A stretch of 64,000 nt of DNA, taken from the NCBI RefSeq assembly GCF_014356525.2, contig NC_052506.1, positions 16,363,872-16,427,871 of the forward strand, in the 5' to 3' direction. A model generated the notes under the pieces. That model had not been told where the DNA came from and did not search any database. It saw nothing but the letters and a program-made list of their open reading frames with translations. Made by a program: the position numbers and the translations under genes. The stretch's first letter is position 1. Every line of letters starts with the position of its first letter. Positions 55,401 through 64,000 of this stretch are shown one piece after another. Origin of the DNA: Nilaparvata lugens (lineage: Eukaryota; Arthropoda; Insecta; Hemiptera; Delphacidae).

Positions 55401-58400
55401 AGACTTTTCATATTTTTTCCAACTAAATTTATAAAATTTTTGTTCATGTTTGTGAATATTATGATCACCCCCAATACATATTATTGTAGTGAGGTATCAT
55501 AATTAGGATTTAATTTATTATTCGTAACCTCTTGAATTTTATATGTTTATTATGCATATGTATCTGTAAATTAACTCCTGGATGAAAATCATTGGCATTT
55601 AGAGAAATGATAATTTTTAGAGAAGTATTCTTACCGTAAACTACTACCGTATTCAACAAAACCTCTCTTGGCCACATATACAGGATGTTTATGAACTCCC
55701 AACTAATAATCTAGGGCATTGTTCCTGGGTAACAAACATGTCTAAATATCATATTTAAATTGTCCGGAAGTCTTCAGTTATACAGCGGCCATTTTGCTTT
55801 TTTCACTTATAATTTTTTTTCTGAATAATGGTTAAACATACGGAATTGAAACTTTGCACAATCATTTATAACAACTAGACAGACAAAGCTACACAAAAAA
55901 TCATGACAATTTTTCAAATCCATAAAACAAAATGGCGGCCATTTAAAATTTTGTTTCTCAAATAACTCAGAAACCGTTGGTTTTTACAAAAACTTTACAA
56001 GGATAACTTTTTCTAGTAAATTTAATTACCTATCGATTGGTACCAGGTTTTTTAAGATTGGACCAATATTAACTGAGATATGGCAGCTTTAGTGGTTGGT
56101 GACCCACCTTTAGAGGGTTATGTAACGTTATTTTATTGTTTGAAATGACCCAAATTCCCTTACTATTAACATGCAATGCAAATAGAAATTGTTGCATCAT
56201 TGAGGCGACTCTATCAGCATGCCTTGGTGTGTACTGCAACTAACTTTCAGTGGACACCTATCACTAAGACTGCCATATCTCAGTTAATATTGGTCCAATC
56301 TTAAAAAAATCAGGTACCATTCGATAGGTAATTAAATTTACTAAAAAAAGTTATTCATGTAAAGTTTTTCAAAACCATCGGTTTCTGAGTTATTTGAGAA
56401 ACAAAATTTTAAATGGCCGTCATTTTGTTTTGAATTTGAAAAATTGTCATAATTTTTTTTTTAGCTTTGTTAAGTTGTTATAAATGATTGTGCAAAGTTT
56501 CAATTCCTTATGAAATTATTTAGAAAAAAAATATGTGAAAAAAACAAAATGGACGCATTGTGAGTAACTGAAGACTTCCGGACAATGTAAATATGATATT
56601 TAGATATGTTTTTTACCCAGGAACAATGCCCTAGAGTATTGGTAGGGATTTCGTAAACACCCTTTAGTATTGAACAGTATGACTAGCTTTTGTTGGCGGT
56701 GGAATTACTTTCGGCACAGTGTTCATTCTTTCTTTACAGGTGTTCATTTATATTCTGGTATATTTTTGTTCTCTGGTGTCAGAAATTTCCCATCAAAACT
56801 TTGTTATTTTTTGTGTTTTATGCTAGTTCAACTACCATCAATTTATGCCTTTCAATTTCGTTCAATACGAATATTAATCATGCATTTAATGTAGACTGTA
56901 GTGAATTAATTCAACCACTCACTTCTATCACTAATTGTATGTTTTATTTTGGCAGCAAAGAAGAACCACTGCAGCGTGTGGTGAGAATATCGTTGGATGG
57001 CAATCTAATGGCCACTGGTGGCACTGATGGAGTGGTTCGCTTATGGGAATTTCCCTCAATGAAACCGAAATTCTCCATGGAAGCTCATGCGAAAGAGATT
57101 GATGATCTTGACTTCAGCCCTGACAACAAATCGGTGTGTTATATTATCTTCTATATTATCTATATCTATATTATCTTTATGTGTGGAGAAGCCAGTCTAT
57201 TGCTGTATTTCCATAAGTTCTATAGTTTCAATCAGTAATTGTGGATGAGAATACTGCGTGAGGTCTACTGTTCACAGAACTACTAGTTATATAGAAGTTA
57301 TATGTTTCTTGTGTGTAGCTTCAACTATTCAACTGCACAATCACTCATTCCAAATAGTCTATCTATCAGTCAATCAATTAACCTTTCTTAATTTTCTGTC
57401 ATCGAACATGTTATAAACAAACGTCATATGAAGCTAGCATATAATGTACCATAATACATAGCATTGCTTATACTAACAATATACCGTACCAGAAATTAGG
57501 TTATTAATTAGGTCACAGTTAGGTTTTTTTAACATGGACTAGGTTACAATAAATATACCTTGAAGGGAGAGTCATGATTTGAAGCTCGATAAAACTATTT
57601 TACAGCTTTCAACCCTTAGACAAACTATACAGCGAATGGTTTTTACTGCCAAATGAATGCCTTCTCCATATCACTTGAGTTACCCCAAAGACGGAGCCTA
57701 TAATTGAGATGGGAATGAAATAAACTATAGTAAGTCAGAATAAGTACCTCCCTACTGACACAACATTTTAGTTTCCTAAGTAGGTGCATAACTCTGGACA
57801 GTTTCTTACACAGATACTCCATGTGGCTACTCCAGCTCAATTTACTGTCCAGGACAATACCCAGCAGTTTAATCGGCTTCAGGTACTCCTGGTGCTCCCT
57901 GCTTAATTTATCTAATGTCGTGATTAAGACCAGGTCTTCCTGTATAGATCGTATCAAGTAATTAAAAACATAATACATAAACTGTGGACAGCGTCACAGT
58001 CCAGCCAAATTCCCATAAAAAATCCTCCAACTGATAGAAACTCCTCCCAATGAGCCACTTCGACAATGAGATCTTGAATTCATATTCTGGGCGCGCTCTA
58101 ACTGAGTTTGGCAGGCAGTTGAACCTTTGCACAGCCAACACTGGAAAAGTGTCCTTCACTCTCGCAGCGCTACTCGATCTGCTACTATAGTCCGTGCAAA
58201 CCTTAGTTTGCAGCACGGCGTTTCATGGCCAATGTTTTTTCTCACGAGAATAGGAGCACTCTGTTGCCGTTTTCATGCAGATTCTATGAAAATGGCCTAC
58301 ACTTTCTTTTTTGCACTATCTCTTATACAATTGGATCTCAGGTTTTCTGGCTTCTGTGATATCTGGCAGCACTGTACTCCATAAGAGAAATCCTACAATA

Positions 58401-61400
58401 TAAGGTTTTCACAGACTATAGTTGCGTTTTACACTGAAGACTACGCTAGAATAGTTAACAATAGCGCTATAACTATGTAGGTTTTGTAACTTTCAGTTAT
58501 CGGTCCAATTCCAAATTACAAGAGCTTTGGAATAATACAATATTGTAGGTCAAGCTTACTATCCTTCATACTGTGAATTCGAAATCCTACTATATTAAGC
58601 GAGCAATTTCTGTATATGGTTATCTGCTTATGTATGTCCAACGGATCTCGAGAACGGCTCTAACGATTTTCACGAAATTTTGAACATAGTAGGTTTATGA
58701 TATAAAAATTCAATTGCACTAGGTCTCATACCTGGAAAAACTCGCTGAAGGACATGAAAAGGATAATAATTATTAATCCTTGGAAAAACAGATGATAATT
58801 TCGTCGTCTGTCGATAACAGAAGATGTGAGTGCCTGTGTGGAAGAAAGACAGAATTATGTTCAGCTGTTCAACTACTTGCAATCAATCAGCTTATTTACG
58901 AGAAATATTAATCTAGAAATTTCAATCGATTTGATAAAAATAATCTGATTTGTTGACATGACATGGTATATCATTCTAAATATAGTATATCATAATTTTC
59001 AAAGTTAATCATTATTTTACAGTTTTAAGTGATTAGTGAGTGCTATTACTTTCCTTGCCCTATTACCATAGGTAAGGAAAGTATTGCTTTCCGAAAAAAA
59101 ATTAAGGTACCCCAATTTCTAAATTTCTATACGTTTCAAGGTCCGTTTCAACGTTTTGGTCAGGGGACCTGAGTCCAAAAAACTGGTTTTTGGGTATTGG
59201 TCTGTATGTGTGTGTGTGTGTGTGTGTGTATGAGTGTATGTGCGTCTGTGTACACGATATCTCATCTCCCAATCAACGGAATGACTTGAAATTTGGAACT
59301 TAAGGTCCTTTCACTATAAGGATCCGACACGAACAATTTCGATCAAATGCAATTCAAAATGGCGGCTAAAATGGCGAAAATGTTGTCAAAAACAGGTTTT
59401 TCGTGATTTTCTCTGAAACGGCTCCAACGATTTTGATCAAATTCATACCTAAAATAGTAATCGATAAGCTCTATCAACTGCCACAAGTTCCATATCTGTA
59501 AAAATTTCAGGAGCTCCGCCCCATCAATGCAGATAGATTCTCAATTATCAGGCTTCAGATACAATTGAAACAAAAAAAATCAAGTGGAGTAGATTGAGCA
59601 TGAAAATCTCTACAATTAATGTTCAGTAACATTTTCACCTAAAATTGAAAATAAGCTTTAAATTCGAGAAAATGTGATTATTCAATTGCAAATTATTGTT
59701 GATTCTATTAAATCATTCACTATGAAGAGATAGCAGACCTCATGTGTGTCTCCAGCGTTATTGCCCTGTCACCAGCTGGCTCAAATATTTGAATAGTAGA
59801 CTTGAGATGCGCGGGAACACTAGCGTCAGTGATCAATTTTCATAACGGCAAGGAAAGTTGTGTGAGTGCGCCACACCAGATTTTTTTGTTATTCAATTTG
59901 GTTTGTAAACAATCTAAATTAGAACTTTTCTGTTTTTAAATGTTTGAACTGAAAATTGGACCTGAATTCAAGTGTATGGAACATAACCGACTTTTTGGAA
60001 TATTTATAGTGTATAAATCAAAATTCGGGGAAGAAACAGTTTTGGGCTGTGCCTGTTAGTCCTTCCCCAATCATTTTAAAGAATTTTGTTCTGTTTATCA
60101 ATAAATAAATAACGAGCAAAGCTCGGTGCCCCGATATTAACTTTAAATTGCTTTTCACTAATTAATTACCCTTCTTATTTGAATACAATGACAGTTTTAT
60201 TTACACGATATTCATATTTTTGGCGCTAGAATTCTTGAAAAAATTCGAGTGGATTCTGTTGATTTTGGATTGGCTTCATTTATTCTAGATTACTATTTTC
60301 GTCTCATTGATTATTTCTACAATATTGTTCGAGCGTTTGTAATTATCTAAACTGAATAATCTGATATTATGTTTCAGTTAGCTTCAATATCAAAAGATGG
60401 TCAGGCTTTTACGTGGTGCTGTAAAACGGGTAAAAAATATCAAATTTTGTCATGGACCACTCCAAATGGGAATAAATATCTCTATAAACGATGCAGGTAA
60501 ACATTAAATTCAGTTTTATAATGTTGTGAATACCATGAATAACATTGTGTAAAGCAAGACAATTTTTTTCTATTGTATGAGTTTCTATTGTATGCTCATT
60601 CTTAAGTTTTACGGTGAAATATCATTTCTCTTTTTCAAAAAATTATTAACCGACTTGAAATTGGATCCCCATCGATCCATATAATATTCAGAATGTCTTT
60701 ACTTCTTATTGTTAATTAAACTAAATTCTATTTGGTCTTGTGATCTCTCAACTTGAGTGAGACGTGGGCTGGCATCTAACTTGAGTCTTCTTGATGTAAT
60801 ATTGAAAAATTAGAGCTAACAACAGACCAACCGACTAATTGGGGAAGTGGGTTGAGGAGTTACAACCCTCAGGCCCGGTTGCACAAAAGACGTTTAAATT
60901 TTAATCGTGGTTAATTTTACGAGAAGCAATCAGAGAAGGCTTTTCTGAAAAGACTTCTCCGATTGGTTCTTGTGGAACTAATCACAATTAAAACTTAACC
61001 GGCTGTTGTGCGATCGGCACTCAGTGTGGCAAAATGAAAGGATTATACCATAGAGAAACAATAGCGTAAGTAGATATCCCATTGTATAGGGCGTTTATGT
61101 TGCAACTTTTACTGTTATCACAAGCCGTTTACTGTCGATTTTTACAGTCCGGGTAAGAGTGTATGAACGGCACAATATGAGAGACTATCAGCGTCATAAA
61201 GCTTCACGGGAAAGAACTACGTGGACTATCGGCTTAAGATAACAGTAAAAGTTGCAACATAAACGCCCTATAACATGGGATATCTACTTATGCTACTTTT
61301 TCTCTATGATTATACTTACTCAAGCTATCACGAACTTTCGATCTGATTTGTGAATGATTCGTTTAAATTAGCAAGTAAGAAATAATAGCAGATCGTGTCT

Positions 61401-61870
61401 GTTCTATATCAGCCCTAGTACTTGATCAGATCAGAATTTAGTAAAGAATGATGGATAACTCAAAGGTTTACAAACTTATTTTTTAAAAAGGAGGACAAGT
61501 AATGCATTTTTAAGAGTTTGTCAATGCCAAACTGGATATTACATTAATAGAATGAATCAGATTGTTAATTTACAATCTGTAAACGTGTAATGTAGAATAA
61601 ATTCTGATGGTTTGTTGCGTTGATAGGTATGGCATCGTGGAAGAGGATAGAACAAGGTGTAGACTTTTCACTTTGGCGAACCCAGTTGCCAGGACCGGGA
61701 AGCAGTTGTCGTACATCCAGATGTGGGACCCGGTGACGGGCGAGTTGAAGAAGTCGTCGCTGATCGAGGAAAGCCTATCGGCGCTGGCTGTCCGTGATGA
61801 CGGCAGATTCGCTGCTGTCGGCACCATGTTCTCTGGCAGCGTTTTCCTCTACATTGCCTTCAGCTTACAG
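52314..61870 (+). CDS. Preb: PREB/Sec12 homologue (Sar1 exchange factor), six exons, 3' end outside window
   Basis: The reconstructed exons total 354 codons: 52,314-52,454, 53,931-54,141, 54,768-54,936, 56,956-57,133, 60,378-60,496 and 61,627-61,870, with every phase matching. PREB/Sec12 is an ER membrane WD40 protein that loads GTP on Sar1 to begin COPII vesicle formation. Diagnostic features are the glycine-rich 'GGGGGSSKTG' loop (the potassium-binding K-loop region of Sec12), 'LMATGGTDGVVRLWEFPS', and 'GSVFLYIAFSLQ' near the end of the propeller. Human PREB is about 417 residues, so the missing roughly 65 residues should include the C-terminal transmembrane anchor. Confidence 0.93.
52455..53930 (+). 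other. PREB intron 1
   Basis: AT-rich intron holding one MITE (53,236-53,486). ORFs in this stretch are unsupported. Confidence 0.7.
53236..53486. mobile_element. MITE with TAATGCCGCTTCCACAATCTTG ends (imperfect)
   Basis: The left TAATGCCGCTTCCACAATCT and right AGAGTGTGGATTAGGCATAA are imperfect inverted repeats. The interior is unusually GC-rich for the intron but shows no supported gene. Confidence 0.55.
53931..54141 (+). CDS. Preb: PREB exon 2
   Basis: Acceptor tatttttcag, donor GAAG|gtaagt, phase 0 to 1. Encodes 'EIFELMFDGKKFVAEEM', 'MNCACHSTSKRMYLVAGQ' and 'SHCQLYNVNV'. The 'AGQ(E/D).HCQL' match to human PREB 'AAGQDAHCQLLRF' is clear. Confidence 0.92.
54768..54936 (+). CDS. Preb: PREB exon 3 (charged linker)
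   Basis: Acceptor ttttttgcag, phase 1 in, phase 2 out (TTTAG|gtattc). Encodes the low-complexity Ser/Asn/Lys/Arg stretch 'DEANNSSVRRRRTLSKSE', then 'RRLRFNLKPDESVQSDF'. The latter matches human 'LELRVENLQAVQTDF'. The basic linker is at the position of the variable charged insert of vertebrate PREB. Confidence 0.88.
55681..56667. mobile_element. about 1 kb foldback element with long TIRs in PREB intron 3
   Basis: Starts CAGGATGTTTATGAACTCCC after TA. The right end mirrors it (GGGATTTCGTAAACACCCTT). Inverted arms of about 400 bp, including 'CATTGTTCCTGGGTAA' and 'ATTGGTCCAATCTTAAAAA', surround a short centre without ORF. The layout and 'AAAATGGCGGCCATTT' blocks resemble the DD41D element at 35.8 kb, so it may be a non-autonomous relative. 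Confidence 0.75.
56956..57133 (+). CDS. Preb: PREB exon 4 (WD repeat GGTDGVVRLW)
   Basis: Acceptor ttttggcag, phase 2 in, phase 0 out (TCG|gtgtgt). Encodes 'LQRVVRISLDGNLMATGGT', 'DGVVRLWEFPSMKPKF' and 'EIDDLDFSPDNKS'. This is the canonical WD40 blade also seen in human PREB (LLATGGTDGYVRVW). Confidence 0.94.
57256..57290. repeat. 35 bp block shared with 47,838-47,871
   Basis: 'GAGGTCTACTGTTCACAGAA' followed by CTACTAGT occurs at both places. It may be a shared transposon end (CTAGT terminus). Confidence 0.55.
57643..58216 (-). mobile_element. LINE RT fragments in scrambled order, PREB intron 4
   Basis: Reading down the minus strand, a LINE C-terminal end comes first ('RFNCLPNSVRARPEYEFK' at 58,216-57,990), followed by an RT thumb-region piece ('PIKLLGIVLDSKLSWSSH', 'LNYRLRLWGNS' at 57,920-57,643) that should normally precede it. 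Two separate truncated copies or a local rearrangement would explain this. Confidence 0.7.
58585..60140 (+). mobile_element. Helitron-like element interrupted by a dispersed repeat
   Basis: The left part is TCCTACTATATTAAGCGAGC and following sequence as at 49,746. The right end is 'AACGAGCAAAGCTCGGTGCC', a common 3' hairpin end of this family. It is split by the 'CTTTCCTTGCC' repeat at 59,047-59,882. Confidence 0.6.
59047..59882 (+). repeat. 'CTTTCCTTGCC' dispersed repeat, forward copy 1
   Basis: Begins ACTTTCCTTGCCCTATTACC and ends GGCAAGGAAAGTTGTGTGAG. Holds a (GT)n tract at about 59,210. Homologous to 61,954-62,870 and, reversed, to 15,014-16,400. Confidence 0.8.
60378..60496 (+). CDS. 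Preb: PREB exon 5
   Basis: Acceptor atgtttcag, phase 0 in, phase 2 out (TGCAG|gtaaac). Encodes 'LASISKDGQAFTWCCKTGK' and 'NGNKYLYKRCR'. Corresponds to human 'LVTVGRDLKASVW...YRYQACRF'. Confidence 0.88.
60872..61020. mobile_element. MITE with GGCCCGGTTGCACAAAAG ends
   Basis: Imperfect inverted ends (GGCCCGGTTGCACAA / TTGTGCGATCGGC). Internal arms 'TCAGAGAAGGCTTTTC' and 'GACTTCTCCGATTGG' also pair. A relative is at 62,880-63,034. Confidence 0.65.
61049..61307. mobile_element. foldback MITE (CATAGAGAAACAATAGCG ends)
   Basis: About 70 bp arms: 'AAGTAGATATCCCAT', 'TAGGGCGTTTATGTTGCAAC' and 'TTTACTGTTATC' are mirrored on the right. Non-coding. Confidence 0.8.
61627..61870 (+). CDS. Preb: PREB exon 6 (last in window)
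   Basis: Acceptor gcgttgatag, phase 2 in, phase 0 out (CAG|gttagt). Encodes 'RCRLFTLANPVARTGKQLS', 'YIQMWDPVTGELKKSSLI' and 'GTMFSGSVFLYIAFSLQ'. The last part matches human 'GTVTGSVAIYIAFSLQ' immediately before the luminal-proximal C-terminal segment. Third positions are GC-rich relative to exons 1-5. Confidence 0.93.
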
Positions 61871-62304
61871 GTTAGTACAACTTTCATTCTCTATGCGAGA
61901 GGTCTCTCTAATCTAATGCGAGCTGCATTGATGAAGTGATTACAGAACTATTTTTACTTTCGTTGCCCTATTACCATAGGTAAGGAAAGTATTGCTTTCC
62001 GAAAAAATTAAGGTACCCCAATTTCTATACGTTTCAAGGTCCCCTGAGTCCAAAAAAGTGTTTTTTGGGTATTGGTCTGTATGTGTGTGTGTATGAGTGT
62101 GTCTGTGTACACGATATCTCATCTCCGAATTAATAACGGAATGACTTGAAATTTGGAACTTAGGTCCTTCCTCTATAAGGATCCGACACGAACAATTTCG
62201 ATCAAATGCAATTCAAGATGGCGGCTAAAATGGCGAAAATGAGGTAAAAACAGGGTTTTTCGCGATTTTCTCAAAATTGGCTCCAACGATTTTGATCAAA
62301 TCTA

Positions 62305-62388
62305 TACCTAAAATAGATTACCACTAAATACCTAAAATAGATTACCACTAAATACCTAAAATAGATTACCACTAAATACCTAAAATAA
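62305..62388. repeat. 24 bp unit repeated about 3.5 times
   Basis: Unit TACCTAAAATAGATTACCAC plus TAAA, starting at 62,305, 62,329, 62,353 and partly 62,377. Confidence 0.9.
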
Positions 62389-62527
62389 CTGCCACTAGTC
62401 CTATATCCGTAAAAATGTCAGGAGCTCCGCCCATCTATGCAAAGTTTGATTTTAGATTCCCAATTATCAGGCTCCAGATACTATTTAAACAAAAAAAAAT
62501 CAAATGAAAAAGATTGAGCATGAAAAT

Positions 62528-62697
62528 CTCTACAATTAATGTTCAGTAACATTTTCACCTAAAATTGATAATAAGCTCGAAATTCGAGAAAATGTGATTA
62601 TTCAATTGCAAACTCTACAATTAATGTTCAGTAACATTTTCACCTAAAATTGATAATAAGCTCGAAATTCGAGAAAATGTGATTATTCAATTGCAAA
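62528..62697. repeat. two exact-length 85 bp tandem units
   Basis: 'CTCTACAATTAATGTTCAGT' through 'TTCAATTGCAAA' twice (62,528 and 62,613). Other copies of the repeat carry it once. Confidence 0.9.
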
Positions 62698-62879
62698 CTG
62701 TTGATTCACTATGAAGAGATAGCAGACCTCGTGTGTCTCCAGCGTTATTGTCCTGTCACCAGCTGGCTCAGATCTTTGAATAGTAGACTTGAGATGCGCG
62801 TGAACACTAGCGTCAGGTGATCAATTTTCATAACGGCAAGGAAAGTTGTGTGAGTGCGCCACACCAGATTTATTAAACT

Positions 62880-63034
62880 TGGCACAGTTGCACGAAATTC
62901 TTTTGAATGTTAATCATGATTAAATACCATGAGAACCAATCATCAGAGAATGTTTTTTTAGAAGACGGCTTCTCTGATTGGTTTTTTGGCATTTAATCAT
63001 CGTTTAAATTTAACAGGCTTTTGTGCAACCAAGC
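62880..63034. mobile_element. MITE related to 60,872-61,020
   Basis: 'TTGGCACAGTTGCACGAAA' and 'TTTTGTGCAACCAAGCC' are inverted. Internal 'CTTCTCTGATTGGTTTT' is shared with the 60.9 kb copy. Confidence 0.65.
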
Positions 63035-63129
63035 CATAGGGTAGGGCCGACCACGCGGACAGCATCAATCCAGCGGGAGGCGGAAAACGTCTATTCACTA
63101 TTTATAAAAAACGTTATTTGAAGCGCGTC

Positions 63130-63370
63130 TGGTCACCTTCTATTCTATTTCATGTGGCCCATTTTGGTGCAGCATTCCACTGAAAACCTCTGCAATGCCT
63201 CATCTACATGTTGGCCCAGTAAACTGGTCCAGCCTGGTAATTTATCGTAGGTAAATAAAAGCCAGCGCTCGCAAACCACCCATTCACACATTGGCGCTGG
63301 CCGACATTGGACCAACATGAAGATGTGGCTCAACAGTTTGAGGCCCGTGTGGACTTACTCTAACATAGAG
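63130..63370. repeat. possible foldback repeat
   Basis: 'CATCTACATGTTGGCCCA' near 63,200 and 'TTGGACCAACATGAAGATG' near 63,305 are inverted, with 'CCAGCGC' arms between them. No gene in 63,030-64,000 is recognised. The last PREB exon is not found here. Confidence 0.4.
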
Positions 63371-64000
63371 GGCAGATTATATTAGATGTTCGTTTCAAGT
63401 GTTGGAGTAAAGTTTGTGAAGGATGACAGTTGCAAGAGCTCTATTTTTCTGTCAAGTAAAGTAAATCTGTCTTGTAGAGTAACGTCTTTATATTGCCCAA
63501 CTAAATCTGAGTTGCGAAGAATGAGTTATCTTTGAATAATTATTATTGCTCATTTGAGTTTTGAAAACACTCAATTCTGTATGCTTTCTATGTTGAATTA
63601 TATGGTAATCTCAAAATATAATTATTTAGTTTTTTTTAGTTTCACAAAATTTATTATATCATTATTATATTCAAAGTATCAATGAAGCTGAATGGAAAAG
63701 GCAGTGTAGTATTTCCAAATCAAGTTTATTCCAAGGCCAAAAGGAGGAAAAAATCCATTCTTTTTTCCAAGCAACGCATCATAATTATTTAGATTTATAA
63801 TTATAACAGAAGAAAAAAAATAGAAAGTTGTAATAATTGTGTAAATTTTCCCAATTATGTCATTGTGAATGACTTTCATTTGTGACACTACTGCTTCAGT
63901 ACTTTAGTCTATACTAGATAGAGAAAAATCATTAATTTTTTGTTTGTTTTTTCATTTTTATAATTAGGCCTACATAAATATTGGTTTGCTGGTAATATGA

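Larger units (their letters stand above)
61954..62870 (+). repeat. 'CTTTCCTTGCC' dispersed repeat, forward copy 2
   Basis: Same family as 59,047-59,882, with two internal tandem expansions (62,305-62,388 and 62,528-62,697). Confidence 0.8.

Overview
The window looks like an AT-rich arthropod genome, most probably an insect and perhaps a planthopper-like hemipteran. I infer this from intron-rich split genes with GT..AG junctions, the density and type of transposons, and the absence of bacterial-style gene packing. The species cannot be fixed from the sequence alone.

Two host genes can be reconstructed exon by exon, with matching splice phases. On the minus strand a homologue of the vertebrate uncharacterised protein C18orf63 (DUF4708 family) runs from about 43.66 kb down to about 1 kb. 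On the plus strand a PREB/Sec12 homologue (the ER-membrane exchange factor for the small GTPase Sar1, which starts COPII coat assembly) begins at 52,314 and leaves the window after its sixth exon at 61,870, before its expected membrane anchor. The genes are divergent, with about 8.6 kb between their first recognised exons.

The C18orf63-like locus has been heavily rearranged. A segment holding one exon is duplicated (39.2 and 42.2 kb copies; the 39.2 copy is frameshifted). Another exon exists as two damaged copies (6.8 kb lacks a usable acceptor, 8.2 kb lacks a donor). A further pair of exons with intact splice sites lies at 48.4-49.7 kb, upstream of the gene's own first exon and sandwiched between two copies of a 2 kb repeat (45.2-47.4 and 50.1-52.1 kb). 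Four transposon insertions end within about 15-60 bp of C18orf63-like splice sites.

Most of the remaining DNA is mobile. The largest piece is a 12.4 kb tandem LTR-internal-LTR-internal-LTR array (18,342-30,739) of a young non-autonomous LTR element. It has a single ATTT target duplication and one coiled-coil protein but no reverse transcriptase. Others are a 2.36 kb Tc1/mariner-superfamily element with about 460 bp inverted repeats and DD41D-type spacing (35,772-38,129), a deleted hAT element (44,505-45,814), several LINE fragments, Helitron pieces, and at least ten foldback/MITE elements, often nested. PREB introns 1, 3, 4 and 5 and the sequence after exon 6 also carry such elements. No tRNA, rRNA, CRISPR or viral gene was recognised.
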